Under the pieces are notes generated by a model that saw only the letters and a program-made list of their open reading frames with translations, had not been told where the DNA came from and did no database searches. From assembly GCA_017849315.1 (NCBI GenBank), contig JAFIHQ010000009.1:1-30806 (forward strand): a stretch of DNA of 30,806 bases, written 5' to 3'. This document shows, piece by piece, positions 17,265 through 24,611 of the stretch (position 1 is its first letter; each line of letters begins with the position of its first letter). Origin of the DNA: Treponema sp. (lineage in GTDB: Bacteria; Spirochaetota; Spirochaetia; Treponematales; Rectinemataceae). Position numbers and translations under genes: made by a program.

Positions 17265-17309
17265 TGATACTCCTCGAGTTGTCAGGTCCCGAAAGCCATT
17301 TGGCAAGCT

Positions 17310-17537
17310 CTAACTAAGCGCTTTGTCGATTTCGGACCTGTCGAATCCTACGATGATCTTGCCATTTATGTCGATGACAGGGACGCCGGTTTGCCCTGAC
17401 TTTCTTACCATTTCGTTGGCGCGCCGAGGATCGGTTTCTACATTGTACTCGGTGAAAGCCACGCCCTTCTGTCTAAAGTAGTCCTTTGCCATGCGGCAAT
17501 AAGGGCAACTATTCGTCGTGTAAATTGCTACTGCCAT
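17310..17537 (-). CDS. Glutaredoxin-like thiol-disulfide protein
   Basis: A 75-residue protein with redox motif CPYC at 11-14, cis-proline TGVPVI and the C-terminal 'GKIIVGFDRSEID', all typical of glutaredoxin/NrdH-like proteins. It reduces disulfides in the cytoplasm using glutathione or thioredoxin reductase; which one cannot be told from sequence. GGAGGAG precedes the ATG. It is divergent from a barrel-protein gene across a 120-bp AT-rich region with a perfect inverted repeat. Confidence 0.92.
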   Translation of the reverse strand: MAVAIYTTNSCPYCRMAKDYFRQKGVAFTEYNVETDPRRANEMVRKSGQTGVPVIDINGKIIVGFDRSEIDKALS

Positions 17538-17579
17538 ACATGCTCCTCCAATTGAAATTGTTTTATTTTCAACTCAAAG

Positions 17580-17603
17580 TTACATATGAAAAATACTATG
17601 TAA
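17580..17603. promoter_or_regulatory. Perfect inverted repeat between divergent glutaredoxin and barrel genes
   Basis: TTACATA (17580-17586) and TATGTAA (17597-17603) are perfect 7-bp arms with a 10-bp spacer, about 43 bp upstream of the glutaredoxin ATG and 55 bp upstream of the barrel GTG. The location and symmetry fit an operator shared by both promoters. The regulator is unknown. Confidence 0.45.
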
Positions 17604-17657
17604 TAGAAGCATCGTCAAGATTGAATCGAGCTCATTAGAGCGAGGCGTTATGTATGT

Positions 17658-19394
17658 GTGAAAAGGCAAGTGACGGTCCTCTTCTGGGGCCTTTTATTCG
17701 TGTCCAGATTTGCCCGGGCAGACTCAAAAGGGAAGGCTGTTCTCCAGGAAGCCGACACAATGATTGCGTATGGCAGCACTGGATTTCAAGGAGCAGTCAA
17801 GTACGATTATAAGGCTAAAGGATATGGCAACGCGAGCGTTGCCATATCGAAAAAACAAGACTGGGACTGGAATGCCAGCGCAAAGAGTGCAAATGGAAGA
17901 CTGAGCCTTAGCTTTGGAGTTGGTTACTTGGGCAACAGTTTTTCCATTCGGCCCCGGCCATACACGAATCTAAGCCTCAAAGTCCCCGGAACCAGGCCCT
18001 CAGGACTGAATCGGACAAGCACACTTTTGGGTTCATCGTATCCATCTGAAATAGTCTTGGACGCCACGTATGGAAATCTTAGCCTTATCGGCGCAGCCAA
18101 AATGCTCGATGTATCCATACATGATTTTTTCGACGATGTCGCGCAGGTATCCCAAGCCAAAATGGAGCTCCTTGGGGTGGAATATGCGGTATATGTGCCA
18201 GAAGGAACCGCTTTGGCACTTTCGTTTTGCATGTCTCACTTGCCCTTTAAACAAAACAGTGGTGGATGGATTCCAACGAGGCCAACGACAATGGAAAGTT
18301 CTCTTGGTAGTCTCTCCGCGGCCTGGGCATTTCCTGCTGGGGACGTCGGTAAAGTCAGTGTCTGGGCTTCATTGACTCAAGGCTATTTTGATTCCATTGG
18401 CGCTGCAGTACGTGCCCAAGTCGATTTCAAAACAATTCAGCTCTTCAACACGATCGAAATGGGATCAAACTTCGCTCTTTTTGCCGCAAACAAGGAATAC
18501 AAGCTAGTCGACGGTAGTTGTCCAACACGGGACGCTGTCTTAAGAGCCAATTTCGACACAAGGTGGCATAACTCGGAATTGGAAACAAGTCTGGAATTGG
18601 ATTCAGCGGAAGGTTGGCCCTTTGGCCCGCGTGCCGCCAATTCATCATATTCGCCTCTTGGACTTGCACTTCAGTATTTGCAACCCACCTCACTAAAAGC
18701 TCTCCTCGCTTTTTCCGCGGAAGAGCTCGCGAACTTGCAGAACGGGCTGAGAGTCAGTGCAGGCTTAAATGCGGGAGCTACGTGCTCTGTTAGTCCTTGG
18801 CAGGCAAGTTACTCAAATTCGACTACTTTGACGAAGCTCGATCTTCAGGCGAATATCCAGATCGGGCGCACCAATATGTCCAATATGCCCGAGGCTTTTG
18901 GTTTTGGACGACTGCGCCTTAGCCCTAAATGTAGTTTTGGTCGTTTTTTATCGGAAGAATCCACCGCTGAAGAAACTGAAGAGACTGAAGAAATTGAGGA
19001 TCCCAATTCTGTGGAAACGGAAGAGGGTGCAGATTCAGATACAGAAGAGACTCAAAGCGCTGACGGAAGCTCCCACCTCTTCTTAAGAAGTGTAGGATGC
19101 CTTTTTGCGCTTGACTGGGACCTCGGAAAGTCGCCCCGGACCTCAGCCGGACCTATCAAGGAGGACTCAAGTAGTTCAAAGAATAAGGGTAAGGTCTCCT
19201 TTGCAGGAAATTATCACAAAAGCGAAGAAACGACAGGTTATTGGTCTTTCCAACTTGTTCTTTCGCAACAGATCGCCATTTCTCAAAGCACGACCGGCAC
19301 ATTAGTTATCAGGTCTCCATCCGGCGGATGGCAGACTCGACCTGGAAAGCCAGCCATGCCCACTCTTTCACTCGGTATTAAGGTATTAAAGTGA
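17658..19394 (+). CDS. Predicted outer-membrane beta-barrel protein with acidic insert
   Basis: A 578-residue protein I do not recognise by family. It has a Sec signal peptide (MKRQVTVLFWGLLFVSRFARA) and then alternating hydrophobic/polar strands rich in Ser, Gly, Asn and aromatics ('FGVGYLGNSFSIRPRPYTNLSLKVPG', 'VWASLTQGYFDSIGAAVRAQVDF'), which suggests a beta-barrel. A strongly acidic Glu/Thr/Asp tract (about 433-471; DNA 18954-19070) interrupts the pattern and probably forms an extracellular loop or periplasmic linker. It starts at GTG 17658 with a weak AGGCG site. The C terminus ends in Lys rather than the aromatic residue usual for BAM substrates. It is divergent from glutaredoxin. Confidence 0.65.
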   Translation: MKRQVTVLFWGLLFVSRFARADSKGKAVLQEADTMIAYGSTGFQGAVKYDYKAKGYGNASVAISKKQDWDWNASAKSANGRLSLSFGVGYLGNSFSIRPRPYTNLSLKVPGTRPSGLNRTSTLLGSSYPSEIVLDATYGNLSLIGAAKMLDVSIHDFFDDVAQVSQAKMELLGVEYAVYVPEGTALALSFCMSHLPFKQNSGGWIPTRPTTMESSLGSLSAAWAFPAGDVGKVSVWASLTQGYFDSIGAAVRAQVDFKTIQLFNTIEMGSNFALFAANKEYKLVDGSCPTRDAVLRANFDTRWHNSELETSLELDSAEGWPFGPRAANSSYSPLGLALQYLQPTSLKALLAFSAEELANLQNGLRVSAGLNAGATCSVSPWQASYSNSTTLTKLDLQANIQIGRTNMSNMPEAFGFGRLRLSPKCSFGRFLSEESTAEETEETEEIEDPNSVETEEGADSDTEETQSADGSSHLFLRSVGCLFALDWDLGKSPRTSAGPIKEDSSSSKNKGKVSFAGNYHKSEETTGYWSFQLVLSQQIAISQSTTGTLVIRSPSGGWQTRPGKPAMPTLSLGIKVLK

Positions 19395-19485
19395 AAAGCC
19401 GCCCTTCCGAAGACTAGACTTTTCTAATTTCCGCTTTGCGGCTATAGTATTATTCAGTACTTTAGTATCGAGTCTAGAGGCGATA

Positions 19486-20103
19486 ATGAAACCCGCATTG
19501 ATCTTGGTCGATATTCAGAACGATTTTTGTCCTGGTGGAGCACTTGCTGTACCCGACGGAGACGCAGTCGTACCTGTTGCCAACAGGCTCCTCGAGCGGT
19601 TTCCTCTTGCGGTTTTGACGCAGGATTGGCACCCAAAAGGGCACATTTCCTTTGCTTCGGCCTTTGGTAAGGAAGCATATTCTTTGGACTTGAGCACGAA
19701 TCCACCTTCCGTCTTATGGCCCGATCACTGTGTGGCGGGAACACATGGAGCCGATTTTCATCCGCTTCTGCACACCGAAAAAGCCAAACTAATCGTGCGA
19801 AAGGGTAGAAGTCCACAACTCGACAGCTATTCTGCATTCTACGAAAATGATCAGGTTACGCCGACCGGACTGTGCGGGTTCTTGCGGGAGCTTGGCGCGG
19901 ATACTGTTATCGTGGCAGGATTAGCAACCGACTATTGCGTGCGCGCCACGGCAATTCACGCTGCTAAGTTGGGGTTCAGTGTCTATGTTGTTCAAGACGG
20001 TGTGCGTGGCGTGGAAGCAGTGCCCGGCGACGTAGCCCGGGCGCTCGATGAAATGCGGCATTATGGCTGTACTATAGTGCTGGAAAGCGAGTTACCTCTA
20101 TGA
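19486..20103 (+). CDS. pncA: Nicotinamidase
   Basis: A 205-residue cysteine hydrolase of the PncA family converting nicotinamide to nicotinic acid. Catalytic D9 (VDIQNDF), K106 (IVRKG) and C151 (ATDYCVRA) and metal-site D47, H49 and H53 (TQDWHPKGH) are all present, with the substrate-pocket 'WPDHCVAGTHGADF'. GAGG lies just upstream of the ATG. The stop overlaps the pncB start by ATGA, forming a two-gene NAD-salvage operon. Confidence 0.95.
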   Translation: MKPALILVDIQNDFCPGGALAVPDGDAVVPVANRLLERFPLAVLTQDWHPKGHISFASAFGKEAYSLDLSTNPPSVLWPDHCVAGTHGADFHPLLHTEKAKLIVRKGRSPQLDSYSAFYENDQVTPTGLCGFLRELGADTVIVAGLATDYCVRATAIHAAKLGFSVYVVQDGVRGVEAVPGDVARALDEMRHYGCTIVLESELPL

Positions 20104-21560
20104 ATAATGAACCTTTGCACAGTGCTTTGTTTACGGACTATTACGAATTAACGATGGCTCAAGGTTTTTGGAAGCGCAATTACATGGGTAGAACAGTAGT
20201 CTACGACTACTTCTTCAGGCGACACCCCTTTGCAGGTGGTTTTTCAGTCTTCGCAGGCTTGGATACCCTCCTGGACGCACTTGAAAACTTCAGATTTGAG
20301 CAGGATGACCTTGCTTACCTGGAGAGCCTGGGGAATTTTGATAAAGGGTTTCTCGATTTTCTTGCAAATTTCAAGTTTACGGGCAAACTCCACGCAGCCA
20401 GGGAAGGCGAGATTATTTTTCCCCAAGAGCCTTTGATTCGAGTGGAAGCTGACATGCTACAGGCCCAAATCATAGAAGGCGTGATCCTTAATACTATCAA
20501 CTTTCAAAATCTCATTGCCACAAAGGCTGCAAGGGTTTGGTTGGCTTCCGGCAAGGGACACATCATGGAATTTGGTCTCAGGCGGGCGCAGGGAGTTGAC
20601 GGTGCACTGTCAGCGAGCAGAGCGGCTTTTATAGGCGGGGCTTTTGGCACTTCCAACACGAGCGCCGGTAAGCGTTTTGGTATTCCTGTACTTGGAACAA
20701 TGGCGCACTCTTGGGTAATGTCTTATCCAAGTGAGCTTGAGGCATTTCGAGCATATGCATCGACTTATCCTGATGGGACGGTTTTTCTCATTGACACCTA
20801 TAATACCCTGGAGTCCGGAATTGAAAATGCAATTACCGCCGGCAAGGAACTGGAAGCAAATGGGCATCACTTTGGAGTACGCCTCGATTCAGGAGACATA
20901 GACTATCTTACACGGGAAGTAAGAAGAAAACTGGACGAAGCCGGCTGTAAGACGGCTACGATCACCGTTTCCAACGATTTGGACGAGAGCATCATAGAGC
21001 ACCTCGTCGCTACCAAGGCGCCAGTCGATACATGGGGAGTCGGCACCAACCTTGTGACAGGCGGGAACGATGCGGCCTTTACTGGTGTCTATAAGCTCTC
21101 TGCGATTCAAGAAGGCGAGGAATTCCGCCCGGTTATGAAGATCTCGGACAATCCGGAAAAGACCACAAACCCGGGGATCAAGAGCCTGTACCGCATCTAT
21201 AACGGTGACGAAGTTCCACGACTTGACCTTATGACTTTTGAGAACGAGGAGCCAAAAATTGGCGAGCCACTAACTGCATATCACCCTTCGGGCGATTATC
21301 GGCAGCTGCAAATTGTGCCCACGAAGGTTGAGCCCCTGCTCCATAAGGTGTTCGAAAATGGCAGGCGGGTCGGAGTGACACCGTCGCTCAAAGAAAACCA
21401 GGAGTACTTTAAGCAAAGAATCAGTCTCTTTGACGCCACGTACTTGCGTCAACTCAACCCACATATTTACAAGGTTTCTATTTCTGGGAATCTCAAGAAG
21501 GTCAAACTGAGCATCATCGCCGAGAATCAGACTTCCCGATATGTCAACATCAAGAAATAG
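20100..21560 (+). CDS. pncB: Nicotinate phosphoribosyltransferase
   Basis: A 486-residue enzyme that makes nicotinate mononucleotide from nicotinate and PRPP with ATP, the next step after PncA. Family marks are 'ALFTDYYELTMAQGFWK' at the N terminus, 'EFGLRRAQGVDGALSASRAAFIGG', 'GTMAHSWVMSY' with the phospho-His position, 'FLIDTYNTLESG', 'GVRLDSGDIDYL' and 'WGVGTNLVTGG'. The length fits the bacterial long form. It converges with the LOG gene 32 bp downstream. Confidence 0.95.
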   Translation: MNNEPLHSALFTDYYELTMAQGFWKRNYMGRTVVYDYFFRRHPFAGGFSVFAGLDTLLDALENFRFEQDDLAYLESLGNFDKGFLDFLANFKFTGKLHAAREGEIIFPQEPLIRVEADMLQAQIIEGVILNTINFQNLIATKAARVWLASGKGHIMEFGLRRAQGVDGALSASRAAFIGGAFGTSNTSAGKRFGIPVLGTMAHSWVMSYPSELEAFRAYASTYPDGTVFLIDTYNTLESGIENAITAGKELEANGHHFGVRLDSGDIDYLTREVRRKLDEAGCKTATITVSNDLDESIIEHLVATKAPVDTWGVGTNLVTGGNDAAFTGVYKLSAIQEGEEFRPVMKISDNPEKTTNPGIKSLYRIYNGDEVPRLDLMTFENEEPKIGEPLTAYHPSGDYRQLQIVPTKVEPLLHKVFENGRRVGVTPSLKENQEYFKQRISLFDATYLRQLNPHIYKVSISGNLKKVKLSIIAENQTSRYVNIKK

Positions 21561-21592
21561 GGTAGACGGCGCTCATTGCCCTTAATGGGCCA

Positions 21593-22138
21593 CTAGTTTT
21601 GAGCCTCAGTAAGCGCATCCAGCATGGCGACTGAAGAAGTCTCTATGCACAGGTCTGAAAGTACCTGCGTTTGCAGGAAACCCTGAGCATTCATGACATG
21701 CAGGAATTCGATCAGCACGTCATAGAAGCCATTTACGTTGAGTAAACCTACCGGCTTGCGATGAAGTCCAATATACCGCAACGTCCAGATTTCAAAGAAT
21801 TCATCCATCGTACCAATTCCGCCAGGCAGTGCAACGAAGGCGTCAGCTTTTTCTTGCATCACGGCCTTTCGCTCTCGCATTCCTTTTACAACCATCAGCT
21901 GTGTCAAAGGCAAATGGCGCACTCTCTCGTTGAGATATTCTGGAATGATACCGATGACTTCGCCTCCAGCGTTCATAGCAGCAGAAGCAAGGCTCCCCAT
22001 CGTGCCGACATCGCCTCCCCCGTACACGAGTGTCATACCTCGCCGGGCTATCTCGGCACCAAAAATGGCCGCTGCATCCTTGTATATTCGATTGACATTG
22101 TCCGAGGAACCGCAGAAAACACAGACAGAAGAAATCAT
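21593..22138 (-). CDS. LOG family protein (TIGR00730 nucleotide phosphoribohydrolase type)
   Basis: A 181-residue protein with the two LOG motifs, LVYGGGDVGTMG (37-48) and PGGIGTMDEFFE (105-116). Family members cleave nucleoside 5'-monophosphates to base plus ribose phosphate, as in cytokinin activation in plants; the bacterial substrate is uncertain. No good ribosome-binding site precedes the ATG, but a small open frame ends one base upstream, so translation may be coupled. Confidence 0.9.
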   Translation of the reverse strand: MISSVCVFCGSSDNVNRIYKDAAAIFGAEIARRGMTLVYGGGDVGTMGSLASAAMNAGGEVIGIIPEYLNERVRHLPLTQLMVVKGMRERKAVMQEKADAFVALPGGIGTMDEFFEIWTLRYIGLHRKPVGLLNVNGFYDVLIEFLHVMNAQGFLQTQVLSDLCIETSSVAMLDALTEAQN

Positions 22139-22139
22139 G

Positions 22140-22271
22140 TTAGAACACTATCCCATTTTGTGCCCGAACGTACATAACCTTGGCACAGGATTTGCAACTC
22201 CACTCCAGAATATCGCATGACCCGTTGACCAGAGAATCTATTGCGGCTACTTTGACTCGTAAACGCCGCAC
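22140..22271 (-). CDS. Possible 43-residue Cys-motif protein ahead of the LOG gene
   Basis: Reading from a GTG at 22271 gives a 43-residue product with a Cys-x6-Cys-x2-Cys cluster (ILEWSCKSCAKVMYVRAQNG region) and a stop one base before the LOG ATG. The tight junction and the absence of a separate LOG ribosome site suggest it may be real. Against it, it has no clear ribosome-binding site of its own, and I know no family. Confidence 0.25.
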   Translation of the reverse strand: MRRLRVKVAAIDSLVNGSCDILEWSCKSCAKVMYVRAQNGIVF

Positions 22272-22333
22272 CTCACAGAAAGGCGCAAAAGGTATTTTAT
22301 GGAACATAAGATGAAGAAGAGGAAGAAAGACAA

Positions 22334-22780
22334 ATGGGTACCAACGCAAATGGAATAATGTACTACGTGTCCGCATTGGTGGCGATAATCGGTGCCACGT
22401 CCTATCAGATTGTTGTCAAGAAAGTACCCTCTGACCTCAATCCGCTTGTGTCGATGATAGGTATTTACATCATGGTTCTGCCAATCTGCTTAATTCTGCT
22501 TCTAGTTCTAGGCAGAGGCCTCGATTTGAGTGCCGAAATCCATAAGCTCTCATGGCGGCAGCCAGCTCTGGCTGTTGGCGTCATTATGATGGAGATCGGT
22601 TTTCTTCTCATGTACCGGAATGGCTGGACCTTGAGCACCGGGAATTTGGTTACCGGCGCCGTCATAAACATCCTTCTGGTTTTTGTGGAAGTCTTCGGCA
22701 TGGGAGCCGAACTCCAGATAAAGAGTATTGTGGGCATTGTACTCTGTCTTGTGGGTGTTGGCCTTCTGAATTCGCCCTGA
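22334..22780 (+). CDS. Half-size EamA/DMT-superfamily membrane transporter
   Basis: A 148-residue protein with about five membrane spans matching a single EamA unit: 'YYVSALVAIIGATSYQIVVKKVP' at the N terminus, an 'MYRNGWTLSTGNLVTGAVINILLVFVEVFG' core and a final 'IVGIVLCLVGVGLLN'. Full DMT transporters carry two units, so this one would work as a dimer. The substrate is unknown. The ATG follows GGAAG. A shorter start at 22358 is possible. Confidence 0.8.
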   Translation: MGTNANGIMYYVSALVAIIGATSYQIVVKKVPSDLNPLVSMIGIYIMVLPICLILLLVLGRGLDLSAEIHKLSWRQPALAVGVIMMEIGFLLMYRNGWTLSTGNLVTGAVINILLVFVEVFGMGAELQIKSIVGIVLCLVGVGLLNSP

Positions 22781-22840
22781 TCTGACTCAGCCTGAATTAA
22801 ATGAGAATAAAATGAAAAGCCAAGAGAGGCTCAACAAAAC

Positions 22841-23197
22841 TGGAGGTGGCGGGAATCGAACCCGCGTCCTTGAGCGCGCACCGCGCACGTCTACAGGTTT
22901 GTCCGTCCTATTAATTTGTCGGGGCAAAAACCGCGGAACGGCGCGCATTGTTGCCCGTATTCCGGTAAGGTGTCTCCAGTGCACCCCGGACTGCGCACTG
23001 GATAAAGCCCCGGTTGGTTACAGACCTTTCCAAAGCTCGGAGCCGTGCTCTGGAAGATCCGTCGTCTACGCTACTTACGCAGCGAGAGCGAGAGTGCCGT
23101 TATCGTTGGCACATAAAGTTTTGCCGAAATCAGGAGCTCGGCATCTCCACCTGCAGCACGCGATACGGACCGCACAAGTCGAAACCTGTGCACCCCC
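22841..23197 (-). ncRNA. ssrA: Transfer-messenger RNA (tmRNA)
   Basis: Rescues stalled ribosomes. The 5' end GGGGGTGCACAGGTTTCGAC (from 23197) and the 3' T-arm region GGACGCGGGTTCGATTCCC pair as a tRNA-like domain, with acceptor GGGGGTG against CACCTCC and discriminator A at 22841. The tag frame runs from 23110 to 23075, resume codon GCC, giving ANDNGTLALAA then TAA. The ends are followed in the DNA by GTTTTG, so the 3' CCA is not encoded. This RNA fills most of the otherwise gene-free stretch 22781-23279. Open frames across it are shadows. Confidence 0.96.
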
Positions 23198-23214
23198 TCA
23201 TCGCTGACATATCC

Positions 23215-23244
23215 ATAATACGCAGATTCTCTGCCACAAGGCAA
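23215..23244 (-). promoter_or_regulatory. Candidate promoter of tmRNA
   Basis: On the minus strand TTGCCT (23244-23239) and TATTAT (23220-23215) are separated by 18 bp, a sigma70-type arrangement about 17 bp before the mature 5' end. RNase P would trim any leader. Confidence 0.5.
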
Positions 23245-23255
23245 GTGCGCAGCAG

Positions 23256-23292
23256 TCACTTTACACTGCAGCGGTCATTTTACACCGCAGCG
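23256..23292. repeat. 19-bp tandem duplication over the mnmA stop codon
   Basis: TCACTTTACACTGCAGCG (23256-23273) and TCATTTTACACCGCAGCG (23275-23292) match at 16 of 18 bases with a 19-bp period. The second includes the mnmA stop (23280-23282), so the gene end is duplicated. A third, weaker copy follows toward 23245. Confidence 0.65.
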
Positions 23293-24374
23293 TCAATTAT
23301 GCCGCCGCCGAGCACAAGGCCGTCTTCAGAGTAAATAACGACTGACTGCCCTGGTGCGACTGCGCGTTGTGCAACTTCGAAGTGTACAACGACACCTCCT
23401 TGCCCGCCCGGTTCAAGCAAACACGCCACTGGCTTATGGTTTTGGCGTATTTTTGCAAAGCCACGAACCGACGAAACCTTGGTGTTTGGATCTTGAAATC
23501 TAAAGCTCTTGCTCACAAGGCCTTCTGAGAAAAGGCCATCATTGGGCCCAACCACGACCTGGTTCTTTTGAGAATCGAGCGCCACGACATAGAATGGATC
23601 TGTTCCCACACTGATACCCAGGCCTCGCCTTTGACCGATTGTGTAGTAGGGTAGGCCATGGTGACGCCCGAGTACGTTTCCGGCACGATCGACAACATCT
23701 CCCGGCTGTGGTACGTCGTGCTCAAAAAGCGGAGCATAATCGCCGCCGGCAACAAAATCCTGACTTTCCGGCTTCTCTGCAGTCTCCAGGCCGTAAGACT
23801 TGGCGAGCGTGCGGACTTCTTCTTTTGTCATGTTGCCCAAGGGGAACATGATCGTCTTTAGCCGCTGCGAATCCAGCCCATAAAGAAAATAGGATTGGTC
23901 TTTTGCCAGATCGCTTGCACGCTTCACATAAAAGACGCCGTTCCGCTCTTCTATTCTTGCATAGTGACCGGTTGCAAAAAAGTCAAACTCTACACCGGCA
24001 CTACGCGCCTTGTCTGCAAGAAACCCAAACTTTAGTTCCCTATTACATACAATACAAGGATTTGGCGTTCTTCCCGATTTGTATTCCTCGCGGAAGTACT
24101 CTACAACGTGGTGCTCGTATTCGTTCGAAAGATCGATTACATGGTATGGGATGCCCAGCATGCGCGCCATGCGTTCGCAACTTGCAATATCCTCTTCTTC
24201 GCCCGGGCCAAAACAGGCGTGCTTAAGCCCTTCTTGTACCTTATAGGCGCCTTGCCATATCTTCATGGTGAGCCCAATGACGTCGTATCCTTGAGCGACT
24301 AACATCGCCGCAGCGAGCGACGAATCCACGCCGCCGGACAGGCCCACAGCTACTTTCACATCTTTACTACTCAT
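23280..24374 (-). CDS. mnmA: tRNA-specific 2-thiouridylase MnmA, variant lacking second catalytic Cys
   Basis: A 364-residue enzyme that sulfurates U34 of tRNA-Lys/Glu/Gln. The PP-loop is GLSGGVDSS (11-19), followed by 'GPGEEEDI', 'GRTPNPCIVCNRELKFG' with C107 and C110, 'FDFFATGHYAR' and 'KDQSYFLYGL'. Where most MnmA proteins have S-Q-[DE]-I-C-F, this one reads ESQDFVAGGDY (203-213), so the usual second catalytic Cys is absent; extra Cys at 54 and 66 might be relevant. The start at 24374 matches family length. An upstream in-frame ATG at 24428 has a better ribosome site (GGAAG) and would add 18 residues. Confidence 0.93.
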   Translation of the reverse strand: MSSKDVKVAVGLSGGVDSSLAAAMLVAQGYDVIGLTMKIWQGAYKVQEGLKHACFGPGEEEDIASCERMARMLGIPYHVIDLSNEYEHHVVEYFREEYKSGRTPNPCIVCNRELKFGFLADKARSAGVEFDFFATGHYARIEERNGVFYVKRASDLAKDQSYFLYGLDSQRLKTIMFPLGNMTKEEVRTLAKSYGLETAEKPESQDFVAGGDYAPLFEHDVPQPGDVVDRAGNVLGRHHGLPYYTIGQRRGLGISVGTDPFYVVALDSQKNQVVVGPNDGLFSEGLVSKSFRFQDPNTKVSSVRGFAKIRQNHKPVACLLEPGGQGGVVVHFEVAQRAVAPGQSVVIYSEDGLVLGGGIIDAAV

Positions 24375-24497
24375 CGCGTGGCATCTTACTACCAAGAGCC
24401 CTTCTTTTTCTAGTTCGTGCCTGAACATCGTGGACTTCCGAAAATGGACATAAAACGATTTTGAAGGTCTGTTATGCAGAATTCGTTAGATCTTGCA

Positions 24498-24526
24498 TTG
24501 TTTCTTTTGCAGAAGGACTATAAAAT
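24498..24526 (+). promoter_or_regulatory. Candidate promoter of the decarboxylase beta-subunit gene
   Basis: TTGTTT (24498-24503) and TAAAAT (24521-24526, inside TATAAAAT) are 17 bp apart, about 85 bp upstream of the ATG, in the gap between the divergent mnmA and the beta-subunit gene. Confidence 0.4.
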
Positions 24527-24611
24527 CACTGGGAGAACACGGAAAACAGGCTAAATTAGGATAAATCGCAATAAAACTAAACTGACCTTTTCGGACAAGG
24601 AGCAGCTCGAG

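Noticed and set aside
23071..23124. Alternative tmRNA tag frame starting GCAAAACTTTATGTG
   Set aside because: It would give a tag ending LSLRK; the frame from 23110 gives ANDNGTLALAA with the conserved ALAA end.
22812..23207. A 131-residue open frame on the plus strand
   Set aside because: It lies over the tmRNA gene, whose tRNA-like ends and tag are unmistakable.
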